Shown: positions 1-8,268, numbered from the stretch's first letter. The stretch is 22,267 nucleotides of DNA from DATGKR01 sp035294565 (GCA_035294565.1 DATGKR010000016.1:1-22267), one strand, 5' to 3'. Made by a program: numbers and translations. The notes: generated by a model from the letters alone, not told the origin.

Positions 1-778
1 CGAACGCACCCAGACGGTGCAAGGTCTCGGCCCGGAAGACGGGAGCGGTGCCGCTGAAACCGAAACGCTCGGCGGGCTGGTCGAAGCGCCCATCGTCGGG
101 GGCGCCGAGGCCGAACTCGCCGGCGGTTCCGTGCGCCCGCAGGTACGAGCCGGCGTGGTTGATCACGGGGACAACGGCGCGCGGCTCGACCGGCTCGCCG
201 TCGATGCGCACGTCCGCTCCGTCGCGCCAGGGGACGTAGAAGGGCTTGGGCCCCGAAGTCCAGCGCCAGCGGCCGCCCTCGCCTTCTTCGAGCTCGTGCA
301 GGCCGGCGCCGACCGCCGCGGCGAGGGCCTCCACGCCGCCCACGGTGATCGATCTCACCTGGCGGCCGAGGGGGCGCCGGTCGCGGGGCGCGTACCAGAT
401 CTCGTCGTCGAGGACGATCTCGGCGAACTCGCCGGCGAAGACGACCTTGGGTGTGACGGCGCCGACGGTGGGGTCCTCGAGAAGCGAGGCCGCCGAGTGC
501 GGCCAGCCGCTGCCGGCCGTGGCGTCGTCGTTGAGCAGCGCGATCAGCTCGCCGCGCGCGGCCCGCACGCCGGCGGCGACGCCCCCGGCGAACCCGAGGT
601 TCTCCCGGCATTCGACGGTGCGGGCCCCGCCCTCGCGGGCTATGGCTGCCGCGGCTCCTCCGGGGGAACCGTTGTCGACGACGATCACCTCGTCCACCTG
701 GCCCACCACGGAGCGGAGGCACGCCTGGAGCCAGTCCCCCGGCCGGTAGGAGACGACGACCACCGAGGTGGTGCTCAC
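1..778 (-). CDS. GT2 family glycosyltransferase, 3' end cut by window edge
   Basis: This gene encodes an inverting, GT-A fold glycosyltransferase that probably adds a sugar to a growing surface glycan in the cytoplasm. The visible 259 codons begin MSTTSVVVVSYRPGDWLQ, then show VDEVIVVDNGSPGG (nucleotide-binding strand), ENLGFAGGVAAG and LLNDDA, the GT2 equivalent of the DxD metal/nucleotide-sugar site. This resembles rhamnosyltransferase-like WcaA/GT2 proteins, but the acceptor cannot be told. The start is GTG at 778-776, chosen because it overlaps the TGA of the upstream GT4 gene (777-775) in a GTGA junction, which suggests translational coupling. It is the last visible gene of the minus-strand glycan operon starting at 6051. 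The C-terminus lies outside the window, so length and any second domain are unknown. Confidence 0.88.
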   Translation of the reverse strand, partial: MSTTSVVVVSYRPGDWLQACLRSVVGQVDEVIVVDNGSPGGAAAAIAREGGARTVECRENLGFAGGVAAGVRAARGELIALLNDDATAGSGWPHSAASLLEDPTVGAVTPKVVFAGEFAEIVLDDEIWYAPRDRRPLGRQVRSITVGGVEALAAAVGAGLHELEEGEGGRWRWTSGPKPFYVPWRDGADVRIDGEPVEPRAVVPVINHAGSYLRAHGTAGEFGLGAPDDGRFDQPAERFGFSGTAPVFRAETLHRLGAF

Positions 779-1971
779 CGGCGGCCGGCCCCCGCCATTC
801 GGGCGACTGCGGCCACGAGACGCTCGTAGCGGTCGAGGACGGTCGGCCAGGCGAAGACGGTCTCGGCGTAGCTTCTTCCCCGTTCGGCCAGCGTCCGGGC
901 GAGCGCGGCGTCGCCGAGGAGCACGTCGACGGCGACCTCGAGCTCTCCGTAGCCGTCGAAGATCAGCCCGCCGCCTGAGCGCAGGCAGTGCTCGACGGTG
1001 GGCCCGCAGCGGCTGTTGACGACCACCGGTCGGCCGGCGAGCCAGGCTTCGAGGACGACCAGGCTGAAGGACTCCTGGGCGGAGGGTGACACGACGGCCT
1101 CGCAGCCGGCCAGCGCCCCCCACTTGACTTCCTCCGGCTGGCGGCCAGCGAGGAGGACCCCGTCGGGGGCGTCGATGCGGTCGTGGACGGGCCCGACGAA
1201 GACGAGGCGGGGGGCGTCCGGCCTGCGCTGACGGTAAATGCGCCACATGTCGGCCAGGACGGCGCACCCTTTGGCCCGCTCGACCTTCCCGACGCACAGC
1301 ACGTAGCGTTCGCCCGGGTCGAGGCCGAGGCTCCGCCGAGCGTGGAGCGGGTCGCCTCGTTCGCCCTTCACGGCTATGCCGACCACCTCCGATGGCAGGT
1401 GGCCGACGGGGAAGGTGCTCTCGACCAGCTCCCTCTCGGCGAAGGTGTTGTAGGCGAACCCGCCGGCTGCGGCGAACACCCGTCGCATCGGGGGCAGGTG
1501 AAGCTCGGGTTCGTCGTGGGCTGCGGGGTGGAAGACCACCCTGGGGCCCAGGGCGGGTACGCCTTCGACAGCCGGCCAGTAGAGGTAGGGGGCGACGGCG
1601 ACGGCGTGGCACGGGGCGCCGGCCGCCGCAGCAACCGCCTCGGGGCAGACCGGCCCGACGAGCCGGAGGTAGCGATCGGCCCACTCCTCGCCTACCGAGG
1701 CGGGGTCGGCACGCAGCCGGGGGATCATGTGCAGGTACCGGGGGTCGCGTCCGGAGGTCGCCCGGTAGCGGTGCACCCGCACACCGTTGAGCTCCGTCGA
1801 GCCGGGCGGGTAGTCGTCCGCCCACGTCTCGGCGGAGGAGGCGCAGGTGGTGTAGACGTCCACTTCCCAGCCGCGCTCGGCGACCAGGCGCTCGCAGAGA
1901 CTTCGCAGCCAGTTCTCGATCCCGCCGAGCGCCTCCTCACCGTAGCGGGGGATGAGCAGGCCTAGCTTCAC
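775..1971 (-). CDS. GT4 family glycosyltransferase
   Basis: A 398-residue retaining GT-B glycosyltransferase. The N-terminal half opens with KLGLLIPRYGEEALGGIENW, containing the glycine-rich acceptor-side loop (GGIE) usual in GT4. The C-terminal half has RYVLCVGKVERAKGC (start of the donor domain) and SPSAQESFSLVVLEAWLAG, which holds the E-x7-E donor-binding motif. The start is GTG at 1971-1969, overlapping the TGA of the methyltransferase-like gene; a much longer upstream reading frame exists but lies entirely over that neighbour and is not believable. Donor and acceptor sugars cannot be read from sequence. Context (mannosyl-phosphate-polyprenol synthase, other glycosyltransferases, nearby ABC exporter) points to surface polysaccharide assembly. 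Confidence 0.9.
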   Translation of the reverse strand: MKLGLLIPRYGEEALGGIENWLRSLCERLVAERGWEVDVYTTCASSAETWADDYPPGSTELNGVRVHRYRATSGRDPRYLHMIPRLRADPASVGEEWADRYLRLVGPVCPEAVAAAAGAPCHAVAVAPYLYWPAVEGVPALGPRVVFHPAAHDEPELHLPPMRRVFAAAGGFAYNTFAERELVESTFPVGHLPSEVVGIAVKGERGDPLHARRSLGLDPGERYVLCVGKVERAKGCAVLADMWRIYRQRRPDAPRLVFVGPVHDRIDAPDGVLLAGRQPEEVKWGALAGCEAVVSPSAQESFSLVVLEAWLAGRPVVVNSRCGPTVEHCLRSGGGLIFDGYGELEVAVDVLLGDAALARTLAERGRSYAETVFAWPTVLDRYERLVAAVARMAGAGRR

Positions 1972-2876
1972 GACCCTGCCCTCCGCGCGGCGACCCGGTA
2001 GCTGTCCCCCCGCGGGGCGTAGGAAGCCGTTGACTCGAACCCCGCTGCACTGAGCTCCGCCAGCCACGTCTCGGCGGCGAGCGGCCTGGAGGGGCTCACG
2101 TCCTCCGCGGGGATGCCGACGCGCAGCCGCCACGACCAGGGGGCCTCGGACACGACAGCGACCGACGCGGCGGCGCGGCCGAGCAGCGCAGCCACCTCGG
2201 GCAGGACGAGGATCTCGTCCATGGGGAGCGGCCCGACGAGGACAGCGAGTCCGAGCGCCGACTCCCCGACGCTGCGCAGATGGTCGACCAGGCGGCCGGC
2301 TCGAACCAGTTCGCGGTCTCCGTACGCTGGGAGGGTGGGGTCGACGCCGTAGGCTTCCAAGCCGGCGGCGTCGAGCATCTGCACCCAGGGCTCCGCGCCG
2401 GCCCCGGCGACGAGCACCCTCCCGCCCCCGCCGCGGCGGGCGGCGGCGGCGACATCGTCGCCCCAAAGGGACAGGATGTCTGGGGCCTCCCCTCTGGACG
2501 GGCCTGGGGCGGCTTCGGGCGGCCTGACGCCTCGCGGTTCTCCCGCCCGACGCTCCAGGTGCCGCAGCCTCATGGACAGGGCGCGCACCGCAGCCGCGGT
2601 GAGCCCGGCGACCTCAGCCCCGACGGCCGCGCCGGCCCCGCCAGCCGCGCGAACCGCGCCAGCCGCGCCAGCCGCGCCGGCTTCGCCGGCTGCGGCGGCG
2701 AGACGGTCGAGCCCTTCGAGCACGACGCCCAGGTCGGCGCCCCCCGACGGCCCGAGACGGTCGAGCTCGGCGGACAGCTCGGCGTCCCGGCCGAGCGGGA
2801 AGTCCGGGCTCGCCCGGCGCCTGGCTGCCTCCATCCGCACCTCGCCGATCAGGGCGTCAAGGTCTCCGTCGGACAC
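1968..2876 (-). CDS. SAM-methyltransferase-like protein with Ala/Gly-rich N-terminal region
   Basis: A 302-residue protein. Residues 1-50 (MSDGDLDALIGEVRMEAARR, then FPLGRDAELSAELDRL) look helical. Residues 60-92 are almost pure Ala/Gly/Val, encoded by imperfect 9-bp repeats. Residues 97-111 are a charged helix, and residues 130-300 form a Rossmann-like domain. That domain has RVLVAGAGAEPW (SAM motif I-like, 153-164) and YGVDP (176-180, acidic ribose-binding position), then WLAELSAAGFESTASYAPRG near the end, as in methyltransferases attached to glycan clusters. Motif I lacks the classic acidic first residue, so catalytic activity is uncertain. The start is GTG at 2876, 11 bases after the upstream stop; the 3' end overlaps the next glycosyltransferase by four bases. 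Its likely role is glycan methylation or chain-end capping, inferred mainly from context. Confidence 0.72.
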   Translation of the reverse strand: MSDGDLDALIGEVRMEAARRRASPDFPLGRDAELSAELDRLGPSGGADLGVVLEGLDRLAAAAGEAGAAGAAGAVRAAGGAGAAVGAEVAGLTAAAVRALSMRLRHLERRAGEPRGVRPPEAAPGPSRGEAPDILSLWGDDVAAAARRGGGGRVLVAGAGAEPWVQMLDAAGLEAYGVDPTLPAYGDRELVRAGRLVDHLRSVGESALGLAVLVGPLPMDEILVLPEVAALLGRAAASVAVVSEAPWSWRLRVGIPAEDVSPSRPLAAETWLAELSAAGFESTASYAPRGDSYRVAARRAGS

Positions 2877-2887
2877 GACCGGAAAAC

Positions 2888-5296
2888 CTATTGGGTGCCG
2901 ACCGCGGCGAGCAGTTCGGCGGCGAGACGGCTGAAGGGGTGGTCGGCGGCGAACGCCCGGCCGGCTTCGCCGAGCTCGCGCAGCCGGGCCGGGCTGGCCA
3001 GGAGCTCTGCGACACGAGCGGCCACGCCCGGCCCGTCGAGATCTTCGACCAGGGCGACGGTGCCGGGGGGGTACTCCGCGGCGCTCGCCATGTTGGTCAG
3101 CACCGGCACGCCGGCGGCCAGGGCGTCGAGGACCGCCGCCGAGGTCTCCCCAGCACCGGATTCCCGCACCTGCACCGCCAGCGTCGCCCGGGCGTGCCAG
3201 TCGCGAAGGGTGCCCTCGTCGACTGCGCCGACCACCTCCACCCGCTCGGCGCAGCCGAGGATCTCGGCGCGCTCGATGATCAACTGCTCCAGGACCGGCG
3301 GGCAGGGCCCCACGAAAGCCAGCCGGCAGCCTGACAGCGCCGCCGCGTCGACCACCACGTCGGGGCGCTTGATCGCCGAGACGATCCCGAACGCCACGAG
3401 CAGCGGAGGGCCCGGGGGCTCTGCCCTCGGCGGGGACACCGGCGGGCAGCCCGGTGGGAGCACGGTCACAGGCGGCCCCACGGCGAGCGGCGGCAGGTCG
3501 AGACTGACGAGGCTGCGGGCGGCTTCGGAGTTGACCAACAGGCCCGCCGCCCGCTCGGCGAGCAACGGCAGCAGCCCGACGCCGATCCGGGCGAGCTCGA
3601 TGTGGGACCTGCCCGCGGCGCGCACCCGGTCGTCAGGGCTGCGATCCCGGTAGGCGCGCCGCACCAGGCGCCTGAGCCCCGTGTCGAACTCGCCGCCGGG
3701 CAGTGCCTGCAGGGCGGTGGTGGCGACCGCGGGCAGCCGGGCCTCGTGCAGCCACACCCAGCCGGGGTGGCGGAGGGACAGCTCGACCGCGGGCAGGTGG
3801 CCCGCCGAGTTGCCCAGGCTGTACACGACGGCGTGATAGGAGGCGGGGCGCACGTCGGGCCCGAACGAGTCTGCCGAGATGACGGGCACCCCGGCGACGC
3901 GCTCGGCCACCGAGGGGCACGCTACGACCGCTTCGACCTCGCAGTCCTCCCGGGAGGCGAGCGCCTCGATGAGCCGGGCGTTGTAGGCGCCGATCCCCCC
4001 GCCGGCAGGGGGGAGCGGCCCGGCGATCGCCACCCGGAGGGGACGTCGGCCACCCGGCCATGCGATGGCGGCGCGCCCGGCCCTCGACCGCTCGGCGCTC
4101 CCCGGCGTCGCCGGTCCGGCGCGCCAGCCCGCCCGGTTACCCGGCTCGAAGCGGGCGAGCGCCTCGCAGGCCCGCTCGGCCACAGCCTCCCAGGTGGAGG
4201 CGCGGGCGAGGCGCTGCTGGGCGGCGAGGATGCGGACGCGAAGCCCTTCGGAGGCGAGGACCCGGCCGACAGCTGCCGCTATGTCCCCCGGGTCGGTCGG
4301 GTCGAAGAGCGCCTCGGGCACCGCCGCGGTCTCCACCAGCGCCGCCCGGTCCGACGCAAGGGCAGGGGTGCCGCAGGCAGCCGACTCGAGCACCGGCAGA
4401 CCCGCTCCCTCGGCCAGTGAGGGCATCAGCGTGAGCAGGGCGCGCCGGTAGCAGGCCCGCAGCAGCTCGTCGCTGACCGCTCCGGCCAGCACCACCCGGT
4501 CGCGCACCCCGCAGGCGGCGGCGGCGGCGAGCAGGTCCCGCTTCCAAGCGTCGGTGAGGTGGCCTGCGACGAGGAGGTGGGCGTCGTCGCCTCTGGCGGC
4601 GAGCAGGCCCAGCGCGGCGATCGCCTGCTCGGTGCCTTTGCGGGCGTCGCTGCCTCCTACGGTCATGATGAACCGTCTCCCGGCCAGCAGCGGAAGAGAG
4701 GCGCGGAAGAGCTCCTCGTCGGCACCGTCGGGGGGGATGAAGAAACGGTCGACTCCCGCACCGACCTCGACGACGGAGTCGGGGGAGCAGCCGAGCACCT
4801 CGATGGCCTCCCGCCTCGTGTACTCGGAGATGGTGAGCAGCAGGTCCGAGGCGGCCACCCAGGCAGCCCTCGTGCGGTAGCGCTCCTCGTCGACGGCGCC
4901 TGGAAGGTAGTGGTGGGGGGCCCGGAGGGGGATCAGGTCGTAGAGGGTCACCACCCTCGGAAGGCCGGTGCGCGCCCAGTGCTCGACGATCCCGAGCGAG
5001 GCGGGCTGTCCGGGTGCGCAGTGCAGGAAGGGGGCGATCACCTGGTAGACGAGCGGGCCTCCCCCGTGGGCGAGGCGGGAGCATTCGGCCGCCGTGTCCC
5101 ACCTGGCGAGCCCCGAGGCGGCGATCTCCTCGGGCAGCCCGACCGGCGGTGGCAGCTCCGGTGCCAACATAGCGGCGGCGAGAGCGCCCCTGCGGGCCAT
5201 TGCCCGGGCGTAGCCGGCGGCATAACGGCCCACTCCCCGTTCGGCGAACCCCGCGACCTGCAGGGCCTGGAGGTCGACGGCGACCCGGACGGTCAC
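2888..5296 (-). CDS. Tandem two-domain GT4 glycosyltransferase (fusion)
   Basis: An 802-residue protein made of two complete GT-B glycosyltransferases. Domain 1 (about 1-385) has AERGVGRYAAGYARA, LLLTISEYTRREA, FIMTVGGSDARKGTEQAI and MPSLAEGAGLPVLESAACG, with an intact E-x7-E motif. A linker of about 35 residues rich in Gly/Ala/Arg follows. Domain 2 (about 419-802) has GPLPPAGGGIGAYNARL, GLLVNSEAARSLV, VAFGIVSAIKRPDV and GAGETSAAVLDALAAGVPV, where Asp replaces the second Glu of E-x7-E. The start is GTG at 5296-5294, overlapping the TGA of the mannosyltransferase gene; a longer frame upstream runs over that gene and is rejected. One polypeptide probably adds two successive sugars, possibly mannose given the neighbour, but donors are not readable. 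Confidence 0.9.
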   Translation of the reverse strand: MTVRVAVDLQALQVAGFAERGVGRYAAGYARAMARRGALAAAMLAPELPPPVGLPEEIAASGLARWDTAAECSRLAHGGGPLVYQVIAPFLHCAPGQPASLGIVEHWARTGLPRVVTLYDLIPLRAPHHYLPGAVDEERYRTRAAWVAASDLLLTISEYTRREAIEVLGCSPDSVVEVGAGVDRFFIPPDGADEELFRASLPLLAGRRFIMTVGGSDARKGTEQAIAALGLLAARGDDAHLLVAGHLTDAWKRDLLAAAAACGVRDRVVLAGAVSDELLRACYRRALLTLMPSLAEGAGLPVLESAACGTPALASDRAALVETAAVPEALFDPTDPGDIAAAVGRVLASEGLRVRILAAQQRLARASTWEAVAERACEALARFEPGNRAGWRAGPATPGSAERSRAGRAAIAWPGGRRPLRVAIAGPLPPAGGGIGAYNARLIEALASREDCEVEAVVACPSVAERVAGVPVISADSFGPDVRPASYHAVVYSLGNSAGHLPAVELSLRHPGWVWLHEARLPAVATTALQALPGGEFDTGLRRLVRRAYRDRSPDDRVRAAGRSHIELARIGVGLLPLLAERAAGLLVNSEAARSLVSLDLPPLAVGPPVTVLPPGCPPVSPPRAEPPGPPLLVAFGIVSAIKRPDVVVDAAALSGCRLAFVGPCPPVLEQLIIERAEILGCAERVEVVGAVDEGTLRDWHARATLAVQVRESGAGETSAAVLDALAAGVPVLTNMASAAEYPPGTVALVEDLDGPGVAARVAELLASPARLRELGEAGRAFAADHPFSRLAAELLAAVGTQ

Positions 5297-6051
5297 CGCC
5301 GGGCGAGCCGGGAAGCTGCGAGACGCCCGTAGCGGTCCCGAAGGGCGCGCAGGCGCCGGCGCAGACCCCACCACGTGACCAGCGCCAAGGCCTCTACGAC
5401 GATGGCGCCGGACATCTTCGACGTCCCGGCCTGGCGGTCGTTGAACTCGATCGGGACCTCCGCTATCCGGCCACCTGCCCGCGCCGCCCGGTAGGTCATC
5501 TCGATCTGGAAGCCGTAGCCGTCCGCCCGGACGGTGTCGAGCGACATGCGACCGAGCAGGTCGGCACGGTAGACGCGAAAGCCGGACGTGAGGTCGCTGA
5601 CGGGCAGCCGGAGCATGAAAGTCGAGTAGGCGTTGCCGCCCCGCGAGAGGAGCCGGCGGCGCAAGGACCAGTTCGGTATTGAGCCCCCGGGTACGTAGCG
5701 CGACCCGATGACGAGGTCATTGGTCTCGAGCGCCCCCACGAGGAGCGGTAGGGCGGCGGGGTCGTGGGAAAGATCGGAGTCCATCTCCACGAGCGCCTCG
5801 TACCCGTGCTCCATCCCCCAGCGGAAGCCCGCCCGGTATGCCGCGCCGAGACCGCTGCGACGCGACCTGCGCATCACCTCCACGCGGCCCGTCTCCTCGC
5901 CGACCTTCTGCGCGAGGTCCGCTGTCCCGTCGGGGCTGCCGTCGTCGACGACGAGGATTCCAGCCTCCGGCAGGGCGGCCCGCGTCCGCCGCAGCACCTC
6001 TTCGATCGTCGCCGCCTCGTTGTAGGTGGGCAGGACCACGAGGGTTCGCAC
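5293..6051 (-). CDS. Polyprenol monophosphomannose synthase (DPM1-like GT2)
   Basis: A 252-residue cytoplasmic, membrane-associated GT2 enzyme expected to transfer mannose from GDP-mannose to polyprenyl phosphate, making the lipid-linked mannose donor used outside the membrane. Evidence: VLPTYNEAATIEEVL (7-21), VVDDGSPDGTADL (34-46), the metal site EMDSDLSHDP (89-98), VIGSRYVPGG (114-123), DGYGFQIEM (177-185) and FNDRQAGTSKMS (203-214), all typical of the DPM1/Ppm1 family. There is no C-terminal GtrA-type or acyltransferase membrane domain, so it is the short catalytic form. The start is GTG at 6051; a TAGGCT hexamer lies 8 bases upstream, suggesting a leaderless transcript. It heads the five-gene minus-strand glycan operon. 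A dolichyl-phosphate glucose synthase-like specificity cannot be excluded. Confidence 0.92.
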   Translation of the reverse strand: MRTLVVLPTYNEAATIEEVLRRTRAALPEAGILVVDDGSPDGTADLAQKVGEETGRVEVMRRSRRSGLGAAYRAGFRWGMEHGYEALVEMDSDLSHDPAALPLLVGALETNDLVIGSRYVPGGSIPNWSLRRRLLSRGGNAYSTFMLRLPVSDLTSGFRVYRADLLGRMSLDTVRADGYGFQIEMTYRAARAGGRIAEVPIEFNDRQAGTSKMSGAIVVEALALVTWWGLRRRLRALRDRYGRLAASRLARR

Positions 6052-6059
6052 GGCGGGCG

Positions 6060-6065
6060 AGCCTA
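6060..6065 (-). promoter_or_regulatory. -10-like hexamer of the glycan operon
   Basis: Read on the minus strand this is TAGGCT, fitting TAnnnT, and it ends 8 bases before the GTG at 6051. No Shine-Dalgarno sequence is visible, so the mannosyltransferase mRNA may begin at or next to its start codon. No clear -35 element was found. Confidence 0.45.
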
Positions 6066-6139
6066 ATATCCCGCCGGGACCGGTCCCCTGGCGGCTTCGA
6101 GCCTTGGACGCCGCTCCGGCACAGTGGTAGGCAGGGGCG

Positions 6140-7060
6140 GTGACCCCAAAGCTGCGCCGGCTCACCGCCCGACTGGCCGAGGTCGCTGTCCACCGCGATC
6201 CTCCAACCGTGGAGGGCATGGTTGCGCTCACCCGGTCGATCCTCCTCGACGACTTCCAGACGGGCGGGCCGCCGCCGGTCTCGCCCCGGCTGGTGTTCCT
6301 CCACATCATGAAGACCGCCGGCACGTCGCTGAGCGAGCTCGTGTCCGGCTGGGTGCCCCCCGGCCGCTCCAAGGTGCACGCCAGCCTCGACGAGGTCGTG
6401 ATGCTCCCCAGGCCCCTCCTCGCCCGCCTGCAGTTCCTCGCCGGCCACCTGCCCTTCGAGGCGTTGTCGTTGATCCCGGGCCGCTTCGAGACGGTCACCG
6501 TCCTGCGGGACCCTGTCGCCAGAGCGATCTCCCACTACGCCGAGCTGGTCAACTCCCGACCCCCCTACGAGCACCTCACCCTCGACGAGTTCGTGTCCAG
6601 CGACCTCTACGACGTCCCGTCGGGCAACTACCAGGCCCGCCACCTCGCCCTGCGGATCGGCCTGGCCGACGCGTGGGTCGAGTTCTCCCCCCACCAGCGC
6701 TACCTCGACGCGGGGGGCGGCCTCAGCGAGGCGAACGTCCTGGCGTCGCTGTTCGACTCGACGCCCCTGTTCATGAGCGACGAGGAGCTCCTTGACGCCG
6801 CCCGGAAGAACCTCGCGGCGATCGACCATGTCGGCACCGCCGAGGATCTGCCGGCGCTGGCCCGTGAGCTCGCGACGATCTTTGGGGCCGAGTTCTCGGC
6901 CGTGCCCCGCCTCAACGTCTCCAGGGGTTTCGACCGCTCCCAGCTCAGCCCGGCCGTCCGCCGCCGCTTGGAGGAGCGGACGGCTGTGGACCGGGAGCTC
7001 TACTCGCTGGCCGCCAGCCGGGCGCTCCGGTCCCCGGGCGCACCTCCAGCGGCACGGTAG
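6140..7060 (+). CDS. Sulfotransferase family protein
   Basis: A 306-residue PAPS-dependent sulfotransferase of the Sulfotransfer_2 (carbohydrate sulfotransferase-like) type, soluble, with no signal peptide. VFLHIMKTAGTSL (52-64) is the 5'-phosphosulfate-binding loop, AGHLPFE (101-107) carries a candidate active-site His, VTVLRDPVARAISHY (119-133) is the 3'-phosphate-binding segment, and NYQARHLA (163-170) matches the family's conserved core. It probably adds sulfate to a sugar or glycan intermediate; the acceptor is unknown. The start is GTG at 6140 with a TAGGCA hexamer 6 bases upstream, only a weak promoter match; ATG at 6218 is in frame but leaves a short N-terminus. It is the first gene of a plus-strand cluster and divergent from the mannosyltransferase operon across an 88-bp gap. 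Confidence 0.88.
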   Translation: MTPKLRRLTARLAEVAVHRDPPTVEGMVALTRSILLDDFQTGGPPPVSPRLVFLHIMKTAGTSLSELVSGWVPPGRSKVHASLDEVVMLPRPLLARLQFLAGHLPFEALSLIPGRFETVTVLRDPVARAISHYAELVNSRPPYEHLTLDEFVSSDLYDVPSGNYQARHLALRIGLADAWVEFSPHQRYLDAGGGLSEANVLASLFDSTPLFMSDEELLDAARKNLAAIDHVGTAEDLPALARELATIFGAEFSAVPRLNVSRGFDRSQLSPAVRRRLEERTAVDRELYSLAASRALRSPGAPPAAR

Positions 7061-7071
7061 GAACCCGCTGG

Positions 7072-7077
7072 TACTAT
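7072..7077 (+). promoter_or_regulatory. -10-like hexamer before a leaderless small ORF
   Basis: TACTAT is a good TAnnnT match, 7 bases before the ATG at 7085. It lies just after the sulfotransferase stop, so the downstream glycosyltransferase may have its own promoter. No convincing -35 element is visible. Confidence 0.5.
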
Positions 7078-7084
7078 CCGCCGA

Positions 7085-7150
7085 ATGTCGCCCGAGCAGA
7101 GCACCCTGAAGAGTGGGACGGCGCCCTTCACTCGAGCACATGCGCGTTGA
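7085..7150 (+). CDS. Possible 21-codon leaderless leader ORF overlapping the glycosyltransferase start
   Basis: The reading frame begins at the first ATG after the TACTAT hexamer, 7 bases downstream, as expected for a leaderless mRNA. It encodes a polar 21-residue peptide starting MSPEQSTLKSG and ends TGA at 7148-7150. Its stop lies 11 bases inside the glycosyltransferase gene starting at 7140, in another frame, so ribosomes finishing it could restart there. The glycosyltransferase has no Shine-Dalgarno of its own. No known peptide is recognised. It could be chance, but the spacing repeats what is seen at 21088. Confidence 0.4.
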   Translation: MSPEQSTLKSGTAPFTRAHAR

Positions 7151-8237
7151 GCAGTTCGTTCCCAGCCTCGTCCCTCACGACGCCATCAGCAACCATGCCC
7201 GCTTCCTGCACGCCGCCCTCCTCGAAGCCGGGCACTCGGCGGCGATCTTCTACGAGCACGTTCACCCGAGCATGGTGTCAGAGGGCCGCCCCTACACCGA
7301 GTGCGACCCTGCCCCCGACCCGAGTCGGCTGATCCTCTACCACGCGTCGACCAGCTCGTCGATGGCCGCCTGGCTGGTCGACGCCGCCAATGGAGGGCAG
7401 AGGGTGGCGCTCGACTACCACAACATCACCCCCTCCCGTTACTTCGCCCGCTGGCTCCCCTCGGCCGCGTTCAGCATGGACTTGGCGAGGGCCGAGCTGG
7501 CGGGTCTCCGGACGGCGAGCTCCCTGGCGGTGGCCGACTCGGAGTACAACCGCTGCGAGCTGGCCGAGCTCGGCTTCGAGCCGACCACCGTGTGCCCGCT
7601 CATCGTCGACGTGGAAGTTCGACCTGTCCGAAGCCGGGTGCCGGCTCCGGCGAGCGCGAGCTGGCTGTTCGTCGGGCGGATCGCGCCCAACAAGTGCCAG
7701 CACGACGTGATCGCCGCCTTCGCCGTGTACAGGAAGCTGTTCGCACCCGCCGCGACGCTCACCCTCGTAGGCGGCGTCACCGCCGAACGGTACCGCCGGT
7801 CGCTGCAGGAGATGGCCGACGACCTGGAGGTCGCCGACGCCGTCGAGCTCACCGGCCCGGTCACCTCCGACGCCCTGGCCGCCCACCTCGACGCCGCCGA
7901 CGTGTTCGTCTGCCTCTCCGAGCACGAGGGTTTCTGCGCCCCGGTCGTCGAGGCGATGGCGGCGGGTGTGCCGGTTGTCGCCTTCGCTGCCGCCGCGCTG
8001 CCCGAGACAGTGGACGGTGCCGGTTTGCTCCTCGACAGCAAGGACCCGTTGGCGGTCGCCGTGGCGGTCCACGACCTGCTCGAGGACCCCCAGGCGTGGG
8101 ATCGCCTGGTGAAGGCCGGGCTCGGAAGGGCCCGGCGGCTCAGCCGGCAGGCGTCGGCGGCTTGCCTGGTCTCGGCGCTGGAGGATCTCGCCGGCGAGGC
8201 CCGTCGAACCGAATGCTGGGGCGCCCCGGACCGCTGA
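7140..8237 (+). CDS. GT4 family glycosyltransferase
   Basis: A 365-residue GT-B glycosyltransferase. The N-terminal acceptor domain has QFVPSLVPHDAISNHARFLH and LDYHNITPSRYFARW; AVADSEYNRCELAELGF is the segment before the donor domain. The donor domain has ASWLFVGRIAPNKCQHDVI (173-191), LTLVGG and VFVCLSEHEGFCAPVVEAMA, with an intact E-x7-E motif (263-271). ATG at 7140 is preferred because it places the hydrophobic first strand at the N-terminus; GTG at 7113 is an in-frame alternative adding nine residues. No Shine-Dalgarno precedes the ATG, and a small leaderless ORF overlaps it. It lies 79 bases after the sulfotransferase on the same strand. Substrates are unknown. Confidence 0.9.
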   Translation: MRVEQFVPSLVPHDAISNHARFLHAALLEAGHSAAIFYEHVHPSMVSEGRPYTECDPAPDPSRLILYHASTSSSMAAWLVDAANGGQRVALDYHNITPSRYFARWLPSAAFSMDLARAELAGLRTASSLAVADSEYNRCELAELGFEPTTVCPLIVDVEVRPVRSRVPAPASASWLFVGRIAPNKCQHDVIAAFAVYRKLFAPAATLTLVGGVTAERYRRSLQEMADDLEVADAVELTGPVTSDALAAHLDAADVFVCLSEHEGFCAPVVEAMAAGVPVVAFAAAALPETVDGAGLLLDSKDPLAVAVAVHDLLEDPQAWDRLVKAGLGRARRLSRQASAACLVSALEDLAGEARRTECWGAPDR

Positions 8238-8254
8238 CCCGACCGCGGTGACCT

Positions 8255-8260
8255 TATACT
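8255..8260 (+). promoter_or_regulatory. -10-like hexamer of the coiled-coil gene
   Basis: TATACT is the closest match to the consensus TATAAT in the window and ends 8 bases before the ATG at 8269. A CTGACC sequence at 8234-8239 is a possible -35 element with a short, 15-base spacer. The arrangement implies a leaderless transcript. Confidence 0.55.
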
Positions 8261-8268
8261 GCGCCGGG

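Noticed and set aside
1183..1965. 260-codon open frame on the plus strand
   Set aside because: It lies fully antisense to the GT4 gene with intact motifs and has no domain of its own.
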